Positions 1 to 8,410 of a DNA stretch of 64,000 bases are shown piece after piece (the first letter of the stretch is position 1; the number at the start of each line of letters is the position of its first letter). A program made the position numbers and the translations under genes. The stretch is taken from contig JAUWMI010000005.1 in NCBI GenBank assembly GCA_030613245.1, forward strand, positions 57,749-121,748, in the 5' to 3' direction. Origin of the DNA: Candidatus Sumerlaeota bacterium (GTDB taxonomy: Bacteria; Sumerlaeota; Sumerlaeia; MWCT01; JAUWMI01). A model generated the notes under the pieces. It saw only the letters and a list, made by a program, of their open reading frames with translations, was not told where the DNA came from and ran no database searches.

Positions 1-2
1 AC

Positions 3-320
3 TTTGACGATGCGATCCATGTGATTATTGCACAGGATTATCGTAAGCTCGCGCCTTTCGTGGATGTCTTCTCGCCGATGGTGTATCATCGGATGTGCAA
101 TAGAGATGTCAAATGGATTGGTGCAGCAACAAAGTACTTGGCAAAAGTGACGGGGAAACCAGTGGTTCCGATCATTCAGGCATGCAGTTTACCGGACCAG
201 CTGCCCTTTGCAGAGTTCAAGCAGGCCATAGACGTAGCGCTCTCGCCGCCTTCAGCAGGCGTGATCGTATTCAATATAAAATACTTGCTCGAAGAGGAAA
301 AACTGGATGCACTGCGATAA
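3..320 (+). CDS. C-terminal part of a TIM-barrel, glycoside-hydrolase-like protein (cut by window edge)
   Basis: The reading frame is open from the first bases of the window, so the gene starts outside it; about 105 C-terminal residues are visible. The sequence has a strand-loop pattern with DVFSPMVYHRMC, then GKPVVPIIQA and GVIVFNIKYLL near the end. This reads like the last strands of a (beta/alpha)8 barrel of the putative glycoside-hydrolase type found in uncultured bacteria. No catalytic residue can be assigned from this fragment. It ends 45 nt before the convergent exported-protein gene, with no obvious terminator between them. The family call is inference from pattern; the fact that it is a real coding end is well supported by its regular composition. 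Confidence 0.6.
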   Translation, partial: FDDAIHVIIAQDYRKLAPFVDVFSPMVYHRMCNRDVKWIGAATKYLAKVTGKPVVPIIQACSLPDQLPFAEFKQAIDVALSPPSAGVIVFNIKYLLEEEKLDALR

Positions 321-365
321 GCCTGGCAAGGACAGAACAGTTGGTGGGGATTATGGAAAATATGT

Positions 366-2117
366 TTAATAGGATGTAATTGTGATGCTGTCGAGAGAGA
401 TACGTCCCTGGGGATCTGCACTCGGATCGAAATTCAAGATATCAAATGCCACGCCAAGGCCTTGGCCAGCTACCGTTGAGTGCGGGTTGAAAAGGATGAC
501 GTAGTCGTTAGAGAACATTGGGGTAAAGGCCTGCTTTTGCAGGCAGTGGGTAATCTGATTATTGGCACTATAGAGGCGGAACCGGACAAGGGGCGCTTGT
601 GTGCCGGCACTGATGTCGGTTCCCACGGTAAACTGGGCCTTATAGAGTGTGTAATCTTCGATAGTAATGTCTGTTGTGGGGCTGGCCCAATAGCCGAAGG
701 TATTCGTGTTTGTGGTAGAGGTAAGATCGAGCAAACCCGAGAATCCGGTGTTGCTGAGTGGGGCGGAGAAGGTGCCAACCGTGCCGGAAAAGGCCCAGTT
801 CTCTGCGGAGTCGTCAAAGGAGTAGGTTCTCAACACAGTACCCGTCCCCAGGTCCTCAATAGGATGTCTCTCAAGTTGGACAAAGCTTAGGCCCAATGTT
901 GGGCTCACTGCATCGGTGGGATCGAAATTTAGCACGTCGAACGCAATAACCATCTCCTGGCCGATTACGTCCTGGGAAGGGACAAAATAAAATTGATATA
1001 TGCCATAACCCACGGGTGATGATTCACCCAAACCGGTGCTGGTGATAACATACACGTCTGCCTGTTTGGCATCGGCACTGTTGACCCGCAGGCGGATTAC
1101 AGGAACAAGGCTGGAATCGGTCAGGTTGCTGGTGAGGAAGGCCTGCACACTGTAGTAGCAGTTGGATTGATATGTGAAGCCGCTGGTAGCGGGACTGTTC
1201 CAGAAACCGAAGCTATAGGAATTGTCTTGTGGGGTAATGGTGAGTGCATACGAAGAGCCGGAGGTTGGTGCGTTGAAGGGAGGTGGGGCCGCGAAGGTCC
1301 AGCCCTGCGTATCAGTTAGAAAATTGTGGCTAACGATATTCTTGCTTGGGCCATTTTCAGGGTAGCCGATGTTTATGAGGATCTCGCTGTATATGGTCGT
1401 ACCATAAGGGTCGGTAACCTCCCAAACCGCATCAAGGATATCATCTTCACTATAGCTATTCTGCACCCCATAGGTCACGGCCTGGCGGACCCAATATGCC
1501 CAGTGGCTTTGAGATTCAGAGGTCCATGGTGGGCCGAAGCCGACGCCCAAGGATGGGACACCTTTTGAGGCGTCTGTACAGTAGCCCGCAATACTATAAG
1601 AGCAACCGGGGTCCCCGCTGGTATCAGTACCAATGACCATATCCTGTTCCCCAGGATCAAAACAGTTGAGGATATAGCCAAGAAAATTCCCACCCTCTTC
1701 GATGATCTCCACATCAAGAGCGCCAGCGCCATAAAAAGAGCCGGTGCCGGAAAATTGCTGGACGCTTGCAGCAGCCACAACGTCGTTCAGGCCAAAGGAA
1801 CTATTATTGGAAGGAAGCGGCGGGCCGCCAATATGGACAACTTTATCCTGGCCGGATTTCGAATTAAATTGCGCCAGGATTCTGCCCTTCGAGTCGCTCA
1901 CTTCCCACATAATAATGATATTGTCGTTCTTTTCCGGGTGTTCGCTACTCTGTGCTGTCGCGTTGAAGGTGACGTCAACAGGAAGCGTAAACTTCTGGCT
2001 GGCAGTGGGTTTGACGATTGTGACTGTAATGGCGGCTGAGGCGAAATGGAGCGTGCCAGTCACGAACACCATCACCAGAGCGAGAGAAATAATCAGTAAC
2101 GTGCGGCCCTGTCTCAT
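366..2117 (-). CDS. Exported protein with Ig-like region and two C-terminal jelly-roll-like repeat domains
   Basis: 583 residues. A Sec signal peptide (RQGR, then a hydrophobic stretch, then ASA at about 28) is followed by an Ig-like stretch (about 30-110), a middle region with paired DAVWEV/DPYG motifs, and two C-terminal copies of a roughly 155-residue beta-rich domain (about 260-420 and 425-583). Hallmarks of the domain are an early FDxxxxNW or DTQGW motif, a G-[FY]-W-x-SP motif, a Y-x-[AV] strand with PxxRxR, and a late VAFDxLNFDP motif. The same domain occurs twice at the end of the giant FG-GAP protein at 32.6-40.2 kb. Start: AGAGG lies about 10 nt before the ATG. It is last in a minus-strand run with the HEAT-like and zincin-like genes, so a surface or extracellular role is likely. 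Its ligand is unknown. Confidence 0.75.
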   Translation of the reverse strand: MRQGRTLLIISLALVMVFVTGTLHFASAAITVTIVKPTASQKFTLPVDVTFNATAQSSEHPEKNDNIIIMWEVSDSKGRILAQFNSKSGQDKVVHIGGPPLPSNNSSFGLNDVVAAASVQQFSGTGSFYGAGALDVEIIEEGGNFLGYILNCFDPGEQDMVIGTDTSGDPGCSYSIAGYCTDASKGVPSLGVGFGPPWTSESQSHWAYWVRQAVTYGVQNSYSEDDILDAVWEVTDPYGTTIYSEILINIGYPENGPSKNIVSHNFLTDTQGWTFAAPPPFNAPTSGSSYALTITPQDNSYSFGFWNSPATSGFTYQSNCYYSVQAFLTSNLTDSSLVPVIRLRVNSADAKQADVYVITSTGLGESSPVGYGIYQFYFVPSQDVIGQEMVIAFDVLNFDPTDAVSPTLGLSFVQLERHPIEDLGTGTVLRTYSFDDSAENWAFSGTVGTFSAPLSNTGFSGLLDLTSTTNTNTFGYWASPTTDITIEDYTLYKAQFTVGTDISAGTQAPLVRFRLYSANNQITHCLQKQAFTPMFSNDYVILFNPHSTVAGQGLGVAFDILNFDPSADPQGRISLDSITITSY

Positions 2118-2168
2118 TCTTACGATTCCTCTTTCCCTGTCTCCTGCCTATTGCCTACTGTCTACTAT

Positions 2169-3191
2169 TTACTGTCCCACTCGTTCGCGTTTTTCCCAGC
2201 CGAATATATTCCGGTACTTATATAGATAAGGAGTCTGACTTTCAATCCACTGGATAGCGGTCCGTGCGCGATGCTGCAAATAGCTAAAGGGAATCCAGCC
2301 ATCGCCGGTAATGTCTTTGCGCCGCGGCATGTCGGCAATCGCGCGGAGCAGCGCCTGCGCCTGCGGGTCGCTCACGCCTTTACACACTTCTACTGTATAA
2401 GAATAGAAAAAGAAGCTGTCTGAAGTTACGTTCACGGGGATAGTTTGCTCGAGCAGTGCGGTGACGGCCTGCGGGCCGATGTCAATAAGACACGCAATAG
2501 CTGCCAGGCAGCGGCCCGGGTTCGTATCGTGCTGAGTTTTCAGAATGTAAATCAGCGAAGCCACTTGCGCTGGATCGCTTCCGCTGTACTGACGCTTGAG
2601 TGCGTAATAGATACCGATGCTGTTCTGCGTTTCAAACGATACGGGGAAAAGGGACTCTAGAGATGGGAGAATATTTCCCTCTTGTATGATATAATACATG
2701 GGACGGAGTGCAGAGCGCTGAAACTCGCTGTCGGGAGCGAGGAGCTCTTCCAGGGCAGAAATGCTCTTTTCTGCGGGTGTATCTTTTATCTCGATCTGCT
2801 TCTCGGCCAGCAGACACATGGCGCGCAGCTTTGGATGCTGGTTGTCGTCCTGACTGAGAGAGCGCAGAGAGCTGATGAGCGCCTCGCCGAGATCCGCTTT
2901 TGTTCCCAGCACAGCACATTTGTGGGCTGCGACGATCTGAACAAGCGGATCCGGGTTGTGAAGTGACGCTAGCAGGAGCTCTGCGTTACCGGAAGTGAGG
3001 GGCAGCGCGATTGTTTCGAGCTGCTGGACGAGCCTGGCACTCTCGATTTCCTGCTCAAAACGAGCCTGGAGGTTTTCAAGCGCCTTTGTGGATGGCGAAC
3101 CGGTAAGAGGAATAGCCAGCGTGCCAATCAACATTGCCATGCCAGCGCACTGGACTGCGAAAGAAAGTCTGAGCAAGAAAGCTTTCTTCAT
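2169..3191 (-). CDS. Exported HEAT/ARM-like alpha-helical repeat protein
   Basis: 340 residues when started at the ATG at 3191, which gives a lysine-led signal peptide (MKKAFLLRLSF, hydrophobic to about residue 30). A longer frame reaches 3455, but its extra 88 residues overlap the upstream gene and have a poor composition, so I reject it. The mature part is made of helical pairs, for example ELLLASLHNPDPLVQIVAAHK, ALISSLRSLSQD and CLAAIACLIDIGPQAVTALL, typical of HEAT-like scaffolds. No catalytic motif is visible. It begins 19 nt after the stop of the zincin-like gene and is followed 51 nt later by the repeat-domain protein, so the three are probably co-transcribed. The 3' flank holds a pyrimidine-rich CTATTGCCTACTGTC-type low-complexity run. 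Partner-binding is the likely role; this is inference. Confidence 0.7.
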   Translation of the reverse strand: MKKAFLLRLSFAVQCAGMAMLIGTLAIPLTGSPSTKALENLQARFEQEIESARLVQQLETIALPLTSGNAELLLASLHNPDPLVQIVAAHKCAVLGTKADLGEALISSLRSLSQDDNQHPKLRAMCLLAEKQIEIKDTPAEKSISALEELLAPDSEFQRSALRPMYYIIQEGNILPSLESLFPVSFETQNSIGIYYALKRQYSGSDPAQVASLIYILKTQHDTNPGRCLAAIACLIDIGPQAVTALLEQTIPVNVTSDSFFFYSYTVEVCKGVSDPQAQALLRAIADMPRRKDITGDGWIPFSYLQHRARTAIQWIESQTPYLYKYRNIFGWEKRERVGQ

Positions 3192-3210
3192 TGGAATCAA
3201 TGTCTTTTCC

Positions 3211-3933
3211 TTAATATTGCTTTCCGGGATTCGCCCAATCTTTAGTCTTATAGGCATCTTCCGCGGTATTTTCCGCGTCATATGCGGCATCTTCAAGACC
3301 ATACGGTTCCCAGCTATCCGGGACATCGTTATCATTGGTATCGAGATCATTGCTTGAGCCATCATAATGATTATTCGGGGTAGTATTCCACGACCAGCCT
3401 TTAGCCTCGTGAGTGACAAGGAGATCAGCCCGGCGAATCTGGTCAACGTGCACATTTTCGTGAATGATTACATCTGCGAAGCAATCTATGCCAGTGGTGA
3501 CAACGCCACCTACAGTATGAGGTGTATTGGTACCCTGCGCGGGATCATAGACCCAGATAGCGGTCTTGCTGTGGGTCATGGTAGCGGACCAGTAGAGCAT
3601 GGCGGGGACGCAGCCGTAGTAGGTGCTGGCGCCTTTATAGAGAGCATCAACATCGCCGCAGACCTGGTTAAAATAGTAAAACCAGTTCTTTGGCTTGGGC
3701 GTAGCGCTGGAGGGATTTTGCGTGCCAGTGCGCTGGTAGTAAAACTTAATCTGGATGGAGGTGTTAGCAGCAGCGCTTTCCAAATGAAGGGGCTGGCGCT
3801 CTGCGGGCTTAACCGTTGCTAATTCTTTCCGTGAGGCCGGTTTCTGGTCTTTCGGATATTTCCCCTGGGCCCATACTGAAACAGCACTCAGAAGGAACAG
3901 AAAACACAGGATAACTGTTGCTAGCCGTTTCAT
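3211..3933 (-). CDS. Exported zincin-like protein with HExxH motif
   Basis: 240 residues with a clear signal peptide (KRLATVILCFLFLLSAVSVWAQ, cleavage near 22). A zinc-protease-type motif HENVH lies at residues 158-162 within a predicted helix (FADVIIHENVHVDQIRR). About 35 residues later comes an acidic calcium-loop-like segment DLDTNDNDVPDSWE, and then DAENTAEDAY, which could provide the third ligand as in gluzincins. The protein may therefore be a small secreted metallopeptidase, but the catalytic assignment rests on a short motif and I know no named family that it clearly joins. It heads the run of exported proteins (HEAT-like, then repeat-domain protein) and lies 150 nt downstream of the sugar kinase. 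ATG start; only a weak upstream purine run. Confidence 0.65.
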   Translation of the reverse strand: MKRLATVILCFLFLLSAVSVWAQGKYPKDQKPASRKELATVKPAERQPLHLESAAANTSIQIKFYYQRTGTQNPSSATPKPKNWFYYFNQVCGDVDALYKGASTYYGCVPAMLYWSATMTHSKTAIWVYDPAQGTNTPHTVGGVVTTGIDCFADVIIHENVHVDQIRRADLLVTHEAKGWSWNTTPNNHYDGSSNDLDTNDNDVPDSWEPYGLEDAAYDAENTAEDAYKTKDWANPGKQY

Positions 3934-4085
3934 TAATTAATTTTTTCTCTGAATTTCGAATTACTAAATTTGCTCCTAATGCTTGGCGGGATAGTTTGTC
4001 AAGAGAAAACGGATATGTGCGGAAGAAATTTTACTCGCACTGTTTGGAACGGTCATGGCATGAAAGGTCATCTATGCTCGTTGTG

Positions 4086-5075
4086 TCAGCGGCTGATCCG
4101 CAACGAGCGAGGACTGGCGAGCAGTTTTTCCACCTCTGCGCGGGTTACCCAGGAGAGATCGCCTGGGATTGAGTGCTTGAGCGCAGCCGAAGCATTGGCA
4201 AATTGAAGAGATTTATGGATATCGTCAAAGGTAAGCAGGCCGAAGAGGAACCCGGCAGTAAAGGCGTCGCCTGAGCCCACCCGGTCAACGATCTCAAGGT
4301 CGTAGGTAATATCTTCATAAAGCGTACCCTTGGCAAACGCGATGGCGGTCCAGCGATTGTGCCAGACCGAAGGCGTTTCGCGGAGAGTAATGGCGACAAT
4401 TTTGAGCTTGAACCGCTGGTGAAGCTTACGAGCCACGGCTGCATAGTTCTTGCCTTTTATCTTGAAGACGCGATAGGTGTCTTCTTCAGTGGTAAAGAGG
4501 ACGTCAACGTACGGCATGAAGAGCGACATGACACGTTGAGCCTCTGCTTCACTCCACAGCTTAGCACGGTAGTTGAGATCTAAACTGGTAGTGATGCCGA
4601 GAGATTTAGCAGTGTGCATACCTTTGAGTGCAACCTGGGCAGCGCTTCTGGAGAGTGCAGCAGTGATACCGGTAGTGTGAAAGATGCGAGTACCTGCGAG
4701 CAGGCGCTTCCAGTTTATATCTTTTTGCCGGATGCGGCTGATGGCCGAGTGAGCGCGGTCGTAGAGCACGCTGCTCGCACGCGGAGATGCCCCAAGTTCG
4801 AGAAAGTAGAGGCCAAGGCGATCGGCCTCTGTCCACACGATGTGCGAGATATCAACCCCGTGCTCGCGCGCCTTGTTCGCAACCATCCGCCCGAGCGGAT
4901 TCTCAGGAAGCCGCGAAACAAAGGCAGTCGGTATGCCAAGCCGACTGAGGGCAACGGCTACGTTGAACTCCGTGCCGCCAACGGTCAGCTCGAAGCCGCT
5001 TGCCTGTTCCAGCCGCTGAAAATGCGGGGGAGATAAGCGAAGCATGGCTTCGCCAAATGTGATGACATCATGCAT
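4086..5075 (-). CDS. PfkB-family carbohydrate kinase (2-keto-3-deoxygluconate kinase-like)
   Basis: 329 residues. N-terminal FGEAMLRLSP and the ligand-binding GGTEFNVAVALSRLG motif, followed by a Rossmann-like core, and the C-terminal PfkB signature DRVGSGDAFTAGF with the catalytic Asp and anion-hole GSGD. The order and the opening (VITFGEAMLRLSPP) most resemble 2-keto-3-deoxygluconate kinases, which phosphorylate KDG with ATP in the cytoplasm; fructokinase or ribokinase activity cannot be excluded. Start choice: three ATGs are possible. The ribosome site GGAG lies 1 nt before the ATG at 5081 but 7 nt before that at 5075, so 5075 fits best. No other KDG pathway gene is adjacent. Confidence 0.8.
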   Translation of the reverse strand: MHDVITFGEAMLRLSPPHFQRLEQASGFELTVGGTEFNVAVALSRLGIPTAFVSRLPENPLGRMVANKAREHGVDISHIVWTEADRLGLYFLELGASPRASSVLYDRAHSAISRIRQKDINWKRLLAGTRIFHTTGITAALSRSAAQVALKGMHTAKSLGITTSLDLNYRAKLWSEAEAQRVMSLFMPYVDVLFTTEEDTYRVFKIKGKNYAAVARKLHQRFKLKIVAITLRETPSVWHNRWTAIAFAKGTLYEDITYDLEIVDRVGSGDAFTAGFLFGLLTFDDIHKSLQFANASAALKHSIPGDLSWVTRAEVEKLLASPRSLRISR

Positions 5076-5203
5076 GAGCATACTCCTTCGGACGAACTTC
5101 GCATCTGACACCCTTGTGATATGCTACATAACAATGTTCAGATGAGCTTGTCAAAGAGTTTCGGGTCCGAGTATATCATAAGGAAGTGGCGATTGCGTGG
5201 AGC

Positions 5204-5343
5204 TGAGGCACAGAGGCACAGAGATCCTGAAACAGAAAAAATTGTAAAATTAAAAGTGCAAATATTGAATTTCAAATTTCCATTTTGCAATTTGCATTTT
5301 GCAATTTACAATTCAATGCTCTGTGTCTCCGTGCCTCTGTGGC
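5204..5343. repeat. Inverted GAGGCACAGAGGCACAGAG repeat pair flanking an AT-rich spacer
   Basis: The left arm (about 5204-5225) reads GAGGCACAGAGGCACAGAG, and the right arm (about 5318-5343) reads CTGTGTCTCCGTGCCTCTGTGG, so the two can pair around a roughly 95-nt AT-rich spacer. The spacer is itself quasi-repetitive (CATTTTGCAATTTGCATTTTG). Related units occur at 8453-8478 and 48000-48057. It lies between the divergent sugar kinase and M20 peptidase genes. Confidence 0.7.
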
Positions 5344-5410
5344 AGTATTTGAACGACATGATGTCTCCTCTGGCTTCCTTTGAACACAGACAATAGGAGG
5401 AACTGGAACG

Positions 5411-6499
5411 ATGGTAAACCGAGAACGGCTTGTTAAGACATTTCTCGAACTGGTGCAGATTGATTCAGAGCCGGGTGAAGAGCAGGCGCTGGCACAACGG
5501 CTTATCCAGGAATTTCGGCAGCTTGGCATAGAGGCACGCGCAGATGCAAATGGCAACGTCATTGCCACGTGCAGGGGAAGACGGCGAGATGCACCGGTCA
5601 TCTTGTTATCGGCACACATGGATACGGTACGGCCCGGACGCGGGGTGAAACCTATTATTCGCGATGAGGTGATTTTCTCCGACGGCACGACAGTACTGGG
5701 CGCGGACAACAAAGCAGCAATTACTGCATTGCTGGAGCTAATCTGGCTGATTCAGGACGAAAAGCTTCCGTGTGGGGATCTAGAGCTGGCATTTACTGTG
5801 GGTGAAGAGATCGGGTCAACAGGCGCGCGGCAGCTCGACTATTCCTTACTGCGGGCGCGTCTGGGCTACGTCATGGATTCGCCAGATCTGCTGGGGAGCA
5901 TTATCACAGCAGGGCCGGCGCATAATTACGTCCATGTGCAATGTCATGGGCGATCTGCCCACGCAGGGGTGAATATCGAAGAGGGAATCAGTGCATTGCG
6001 GATGGCCGCTGAGGTGATTGTTGCAGCGCCCCAAGGAGTCGTGGACCAGGTGACGAGGGCAAATTTTGGTCTGATAAGTGGGGGACGTGGTACAAACGTA
6101 GTTGCGGATGAAGTGACGATCGAGGGAGAGGTGCGCAGTTTACAGGAGGGGCAATTGCAGGCATGCAACGAGCGGATTCGGCAGGTAGTAGAGAATATAG
6201 CAACGCGCTACGCGTCGCCGATTGACTTGAAGTTCGAGCGCATTTACGAAGCGTTTTGTATTGATAAGGAGACACAGGTTGTGAAGGCGGCGCTACGAGC
6301 AGCACGGTCAATCGGACTGGAGCCGAGGGTGACGTCAACGCTTGTAGGCAGCGACATCAATATTTTCAATCAGCAGGGGATTGCGGCGGTGAATTTGGGA
6401 CTACATCTGCAGGAGATGCACAGTCCGCGCGAGCGCTATGCGATTGCAGATCTGGTAAAGATCACGGAGCTGCTAGTAGCGCTGGTGCAGGAGTTTTAG
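5411..6499 (+). CDS. M20-family metallopeptidase (peptidase T-like)
   Basis: 362 residues, the usual length for M20 aminopeptidases. The metal-site motifs are in order: LLSAHMDTV (His and the first Asp), VLGADNKAAI (bridging Asp), TVGEEIGSTGA (catalytic Glu and ligand Glu), MDSPD (ligand Asp region) and a late EMHSPRERYA with the final His. The middle section (VHVQCHGRSAHAG) is the dimerisation domain with its conserved His. Members cleave N-terminal residues from small peptides in the cytoplasm using two zinc ions. Start is supported by TAGGAGG 9 nt before the ATG. It stands alone, with a hairpin repeat downstream. Confidence 0.9.
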   Translation: MVNRERLVKTFLELVQIDSEPGEEQALAQRLIQEFRQLGIEARADANGNVIATCRGRRRDAPVILLSAHMDTVRPGRGVKPIIRDEVIFSDGTTVLGADNKAAITALLELIWLIQDEKLPCGDLELAFTVGEEIGSTGARQLDYSLLRARLGYVMDSPDLLGSIITAGPAHNYVHVQCHGRSAHAGVNIEEGISALRMAAEVIVAAPQGVVDQVTRANFGLISGGRGTNVVADEVTIEGEVRSLQEGQLQACNERIRQVVENIATRYASPIDLKFERIYEAFCIDKETQVVKAALRAARSIGLEPRVTSTLVGSDINIFNQQGIAAVNLGLHLQEMHSPRERYAIADLVKITELLVALVQEF

Positions 6500-6567
6500 C
6501 GTGCCGAATGGCAGCTTGATTTTTTATGCAATGATAAACCCAAAATGATTCAACAATTTTCCCTTTT

Positions 6568-6625
6568 GTAGGGGCAGGCCTTGTGCCTGCCCTATTTTTA
6601 GGGCAACCACAAGGGTTGCCCCTAC
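6568..6625. repeat. GTAGGGGC-family double hairpin, terminator-like
   Basis: Two palindromes stand back to back. GTAGGGGCAGGC / GCCTGCCCTA is followed by TTTTTA, and AGGGCAACC / GGTTGCCCCTAC follows. The GC stem with a T run could end transcription of the M20 gene. The right-hand CTAC supplies, on the minus strand, the TAG stop codon of the flavin-reductase-like gene. Confidence 0.75.
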
Positions 6626-7182
6626 GATTTATTCTTCCTTGATCTAAGCTTCGGCATGTAATTCCACGTGAGCTCTTTCTTTCCCCGCAGCAAGGCGTTG
6701 TCAATGTGGATCATTACGACTTCGCCGATAATCCAGTCGTGGCTGGGAAGTGGGACGATTTTCCTGACAATACATTCCAGATTTATAGGACACGCAGCGA
6801 GGACCGGTGCACGAATTTTGCGTGACTTTTCAGGAGCGAGACCCGTGAGTGCAAATTTGTCCTGTTTTTTTCCAGACACAGAACCACAGATATCAATCGC
6901 CTTCTGCATGCCAGCGTGAGGAATGTTCACTGCGAATTCACGAGTCTGGCGAATCAGGCCCAGCGAGTGCCGCTTGAAATAGCTCTCCGTCATATTGCGC
7001 TTGCAAATGGCGATGCCAACCATCAAGGGGAAGCGATTGACTACACCTACGCCGGCCACCGGGATAATGTTCGGGCGACCGGATTTGCCCTGGCACGTGA
7101 CGAGCACTACGGGCGCTGGGAAGAAAACAGGCCATGCGTCACCTTCTGTTCGACGATCAGGAATGAAAAGTTTCTTTGGAAT
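6622..7182 (-). CDS. Flavin reductase-like (flavoredoxin-type) FMN-binding protein with apparent AUU start
   Basis: 186 residues if begun at the ATT at 7182. The fold markers are PAPVVLVTCQ, NIIPVAGVGVVNRFPLMVG, a central TREFAVNIP and C-terminal DWIIGEVV; these match the split-barrel flavin reductase-like domain that binds FMN and moves electrons between NAD(P)H and flavins or acceptors. No ATG, GTG or TTG in this frame gives a full-length protein: the first GTG (7107) would delete about 25 conserved N-terminal residues. A strong AGGAGG (7191-7196) lies exactly 8 nt before ATT, after which the protein reads PKKLFIPDRRTEGDAWPVF. So the start is an AUU codon or a substituted ATG. The stop is formed by a repeat element. 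Confidence 0.75.
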   Translation of the reverse strand: MPKKLFIPDRRTEGDAWPVFFPAPVVLVTCQGKSGRPNIIPVAGVGVVNRFPLMVGIAICKRNMTESYFKRHSLGLIRQTREFAVNIPHAGMQKAIDICGSVSGKKQDKFALTGLAPEKSRKIRAPVLAACPINLECIVRKIVPLPSHDWIIGEVVMIHIDNALLRGKKELTWNYMPKLRSRKNKS

Positions 7183-7190
7183 CGCTACTC

Positions 7191-7196
7191 CCTCCT
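7191..7196 (-). promoter_or_regulatory. Shine-Dalgarno site that decides the AUU start
   Basis: AGGAGG on the minus strand, 8 nt upstream of the ATT codon at 7182-7180. No canonical start lies at usable distance in any frame, so the site points to ATT as the initiation codon of the flavin-reductase-like gene. Confidence 0.6.
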
Positions 7197-7247
7197 TCCG
7201 TGATTGGCTGAGCCGTCTTTCTTATGTCCAGAAGGTATGCGCATAGC

Positions 7248-8405
7248 TCAGCCACGCGTATGTTCATGAATAAACTCGCATAGTGACTCTATGCCGGTTT
7301 CGATCAATTCGGGTGACGCGGCGAGTGACACACGCACGTAGCCTTCAGCCGCGCGGCCAAAGGTTGCGCCCGGGGCAACGGCCACCTTTTTCTTCTCGAG
7401 GAGATTGCGGGCAAACTGATATGAATCCATATCGCACTTCGTGATGCTAACGAGAAGGTAGAAAGTTCCTTGAGGTGTGCAGAAGTCCAGGTGATGACGT
7501 TTGAGTATTGAAACGGCCAGTGTCCGGCGCTGAAGGTAAGCGTCGCGCATCATTCGAACGCAGCTCTGGTCTTTTGCAAGCGCGGCTTCTGCGGCTTTTT
7601 GCGAAATGGAGCACGCGCAGGCATAGTAGGCTTCTTGTAATTTAGCAATGAGTGCGGCAATCTCAGGCCGTGCTGCTACGTAGCCGATGCGCCACCCTGT
7701 CATGGCGTAACTTTTTGACATACTGAATACGCTGATGACGCGGCCGTCGGGATCGTGCGCTGCAGGGCTAGTGTGTGTGCCCTCAAACACGATGTGCTCA
7801 TAGGCCTCGTCTGATACGAGATACAGATCGTGGCTGTTGGCGAATTGAAGTAAACTCATGACGGTGTTTTCCGTAAAGACCGCACCAGTTGGGTTAGACG
7901 GGCTATTTGTGATAAGTACTTTTGTTTTAGGCGTGACGATGGATTCGAGTGCGGCGAAGTCTGGTTGAAACCCGGTTTTGCGCAAGAGCGGATAAGGCCG
8001 CGTGCTGATGCCACGCGAGAACGCCATCATGTAGTAGTTAGGCCAGCCGGGGTCGGGAACGAGCAGTTCGTCATCGGGTTCCAAAAGCGCAAGGAGAGCA
8101 AGCGCCAGGCCGCCCATAGAGCCGTGTGTGACGACAATGTGGTCGGGCGTGGCTGCGATCCTGTTATGATTTGCAAGTTTTGTTGCAATGGTTTGACGAA
8201 GGGAAAGCATGCCGGCGTTTGCCGTGTAGCGGGTGAAGCCGGCACGCATAGCATCGTTAGCGGCAGTCAGGATGTGTTCGGGCGTTGCGAAATCAGGCTC
8301 ACCAATCTCGAGGTGGATAACGCCAGGGAGGGCTTGCGCGAGGTCAAGAATCTCGCGGATACCGGAACGCGGCATTTCTACTGGAGCTTTGGCGAGTGGT
8401 TTCAT
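7248..8405 (-). CDS. Class I/II PLP-dependent aminotransferase
   Basis: 385 residues. Fold-type I aminotransferase: N-terminal GIREILDLA and IHLEIGEPDF, cofactor-binding HGSMGG, substrate-site NSPSNPTGAV, DEAYEHIVF, and the Schiff-base lysine in SVFSMSKSYAMTGWRIGY. These enzymes move amino groups between an amino acid and 2-oxoglutarate or pyruvate in the cytoplasm; the sequence resembles the aspartate/aromatic branch, but the substrate cannot be read. The start at 8405 (MKPLAKAPVEMPRSG) is preferred; the upstream extension to 8498 is encoded by repeat DNA. It follows the MBL-fold gene and precedes the flavin reductase on the same strand, with no sign of pathway linkage. Confidence 0.9.
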   Translation of the reverse strand: MKPLAKAPVEMPRSGIREILDLAQALPGVIHLEIGEPDFATPEHILTAANDAMRAGFTRYTANAGMLSLRQTIATKLANHNRIAATPDHIVVTHGSMGGLALALLALLEPDDELLVPDPGWPNYYMMAFSRGISTRPYPLLRKTGFQPDFAALESIVTPKTKVLITNSPSNPTGAVFTENTVMSLLQFANSHDLYLVSDEAYEHIVFEGTHTSPAAHDPDGRVISVFSMSKSYAMTGWRIGYVAARPEIAALIAKLQEAYYACACSISQKAAEAALAKDQSCVRMMRDAYLQRRTLAVSILKRHHLDFCTPQGTFYLLVSITKCDMDSYQFARNLLEKKKVAVAPGATFGRAAEGYVRVSLAASPELIETGIESLCEFIHEHTRG

Positions 8406-8410
8406 AATTG

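Noticed and set aside
2141..2175. Tandem CTATTGCCTACTGTC-like run as a possible regulatory site
   Set aside because: Short, imperfect, pyrimidine-rich low-complexity DNA without symmetry or a clear promoter position.
3192..3455. N-terminal extension of the HEAT-like gene
   Set aside because: It overlaps the zincin-like gene in another frame, is rich in Ile/Met/Arg, and would hide a good signal peptide starting at 3191.
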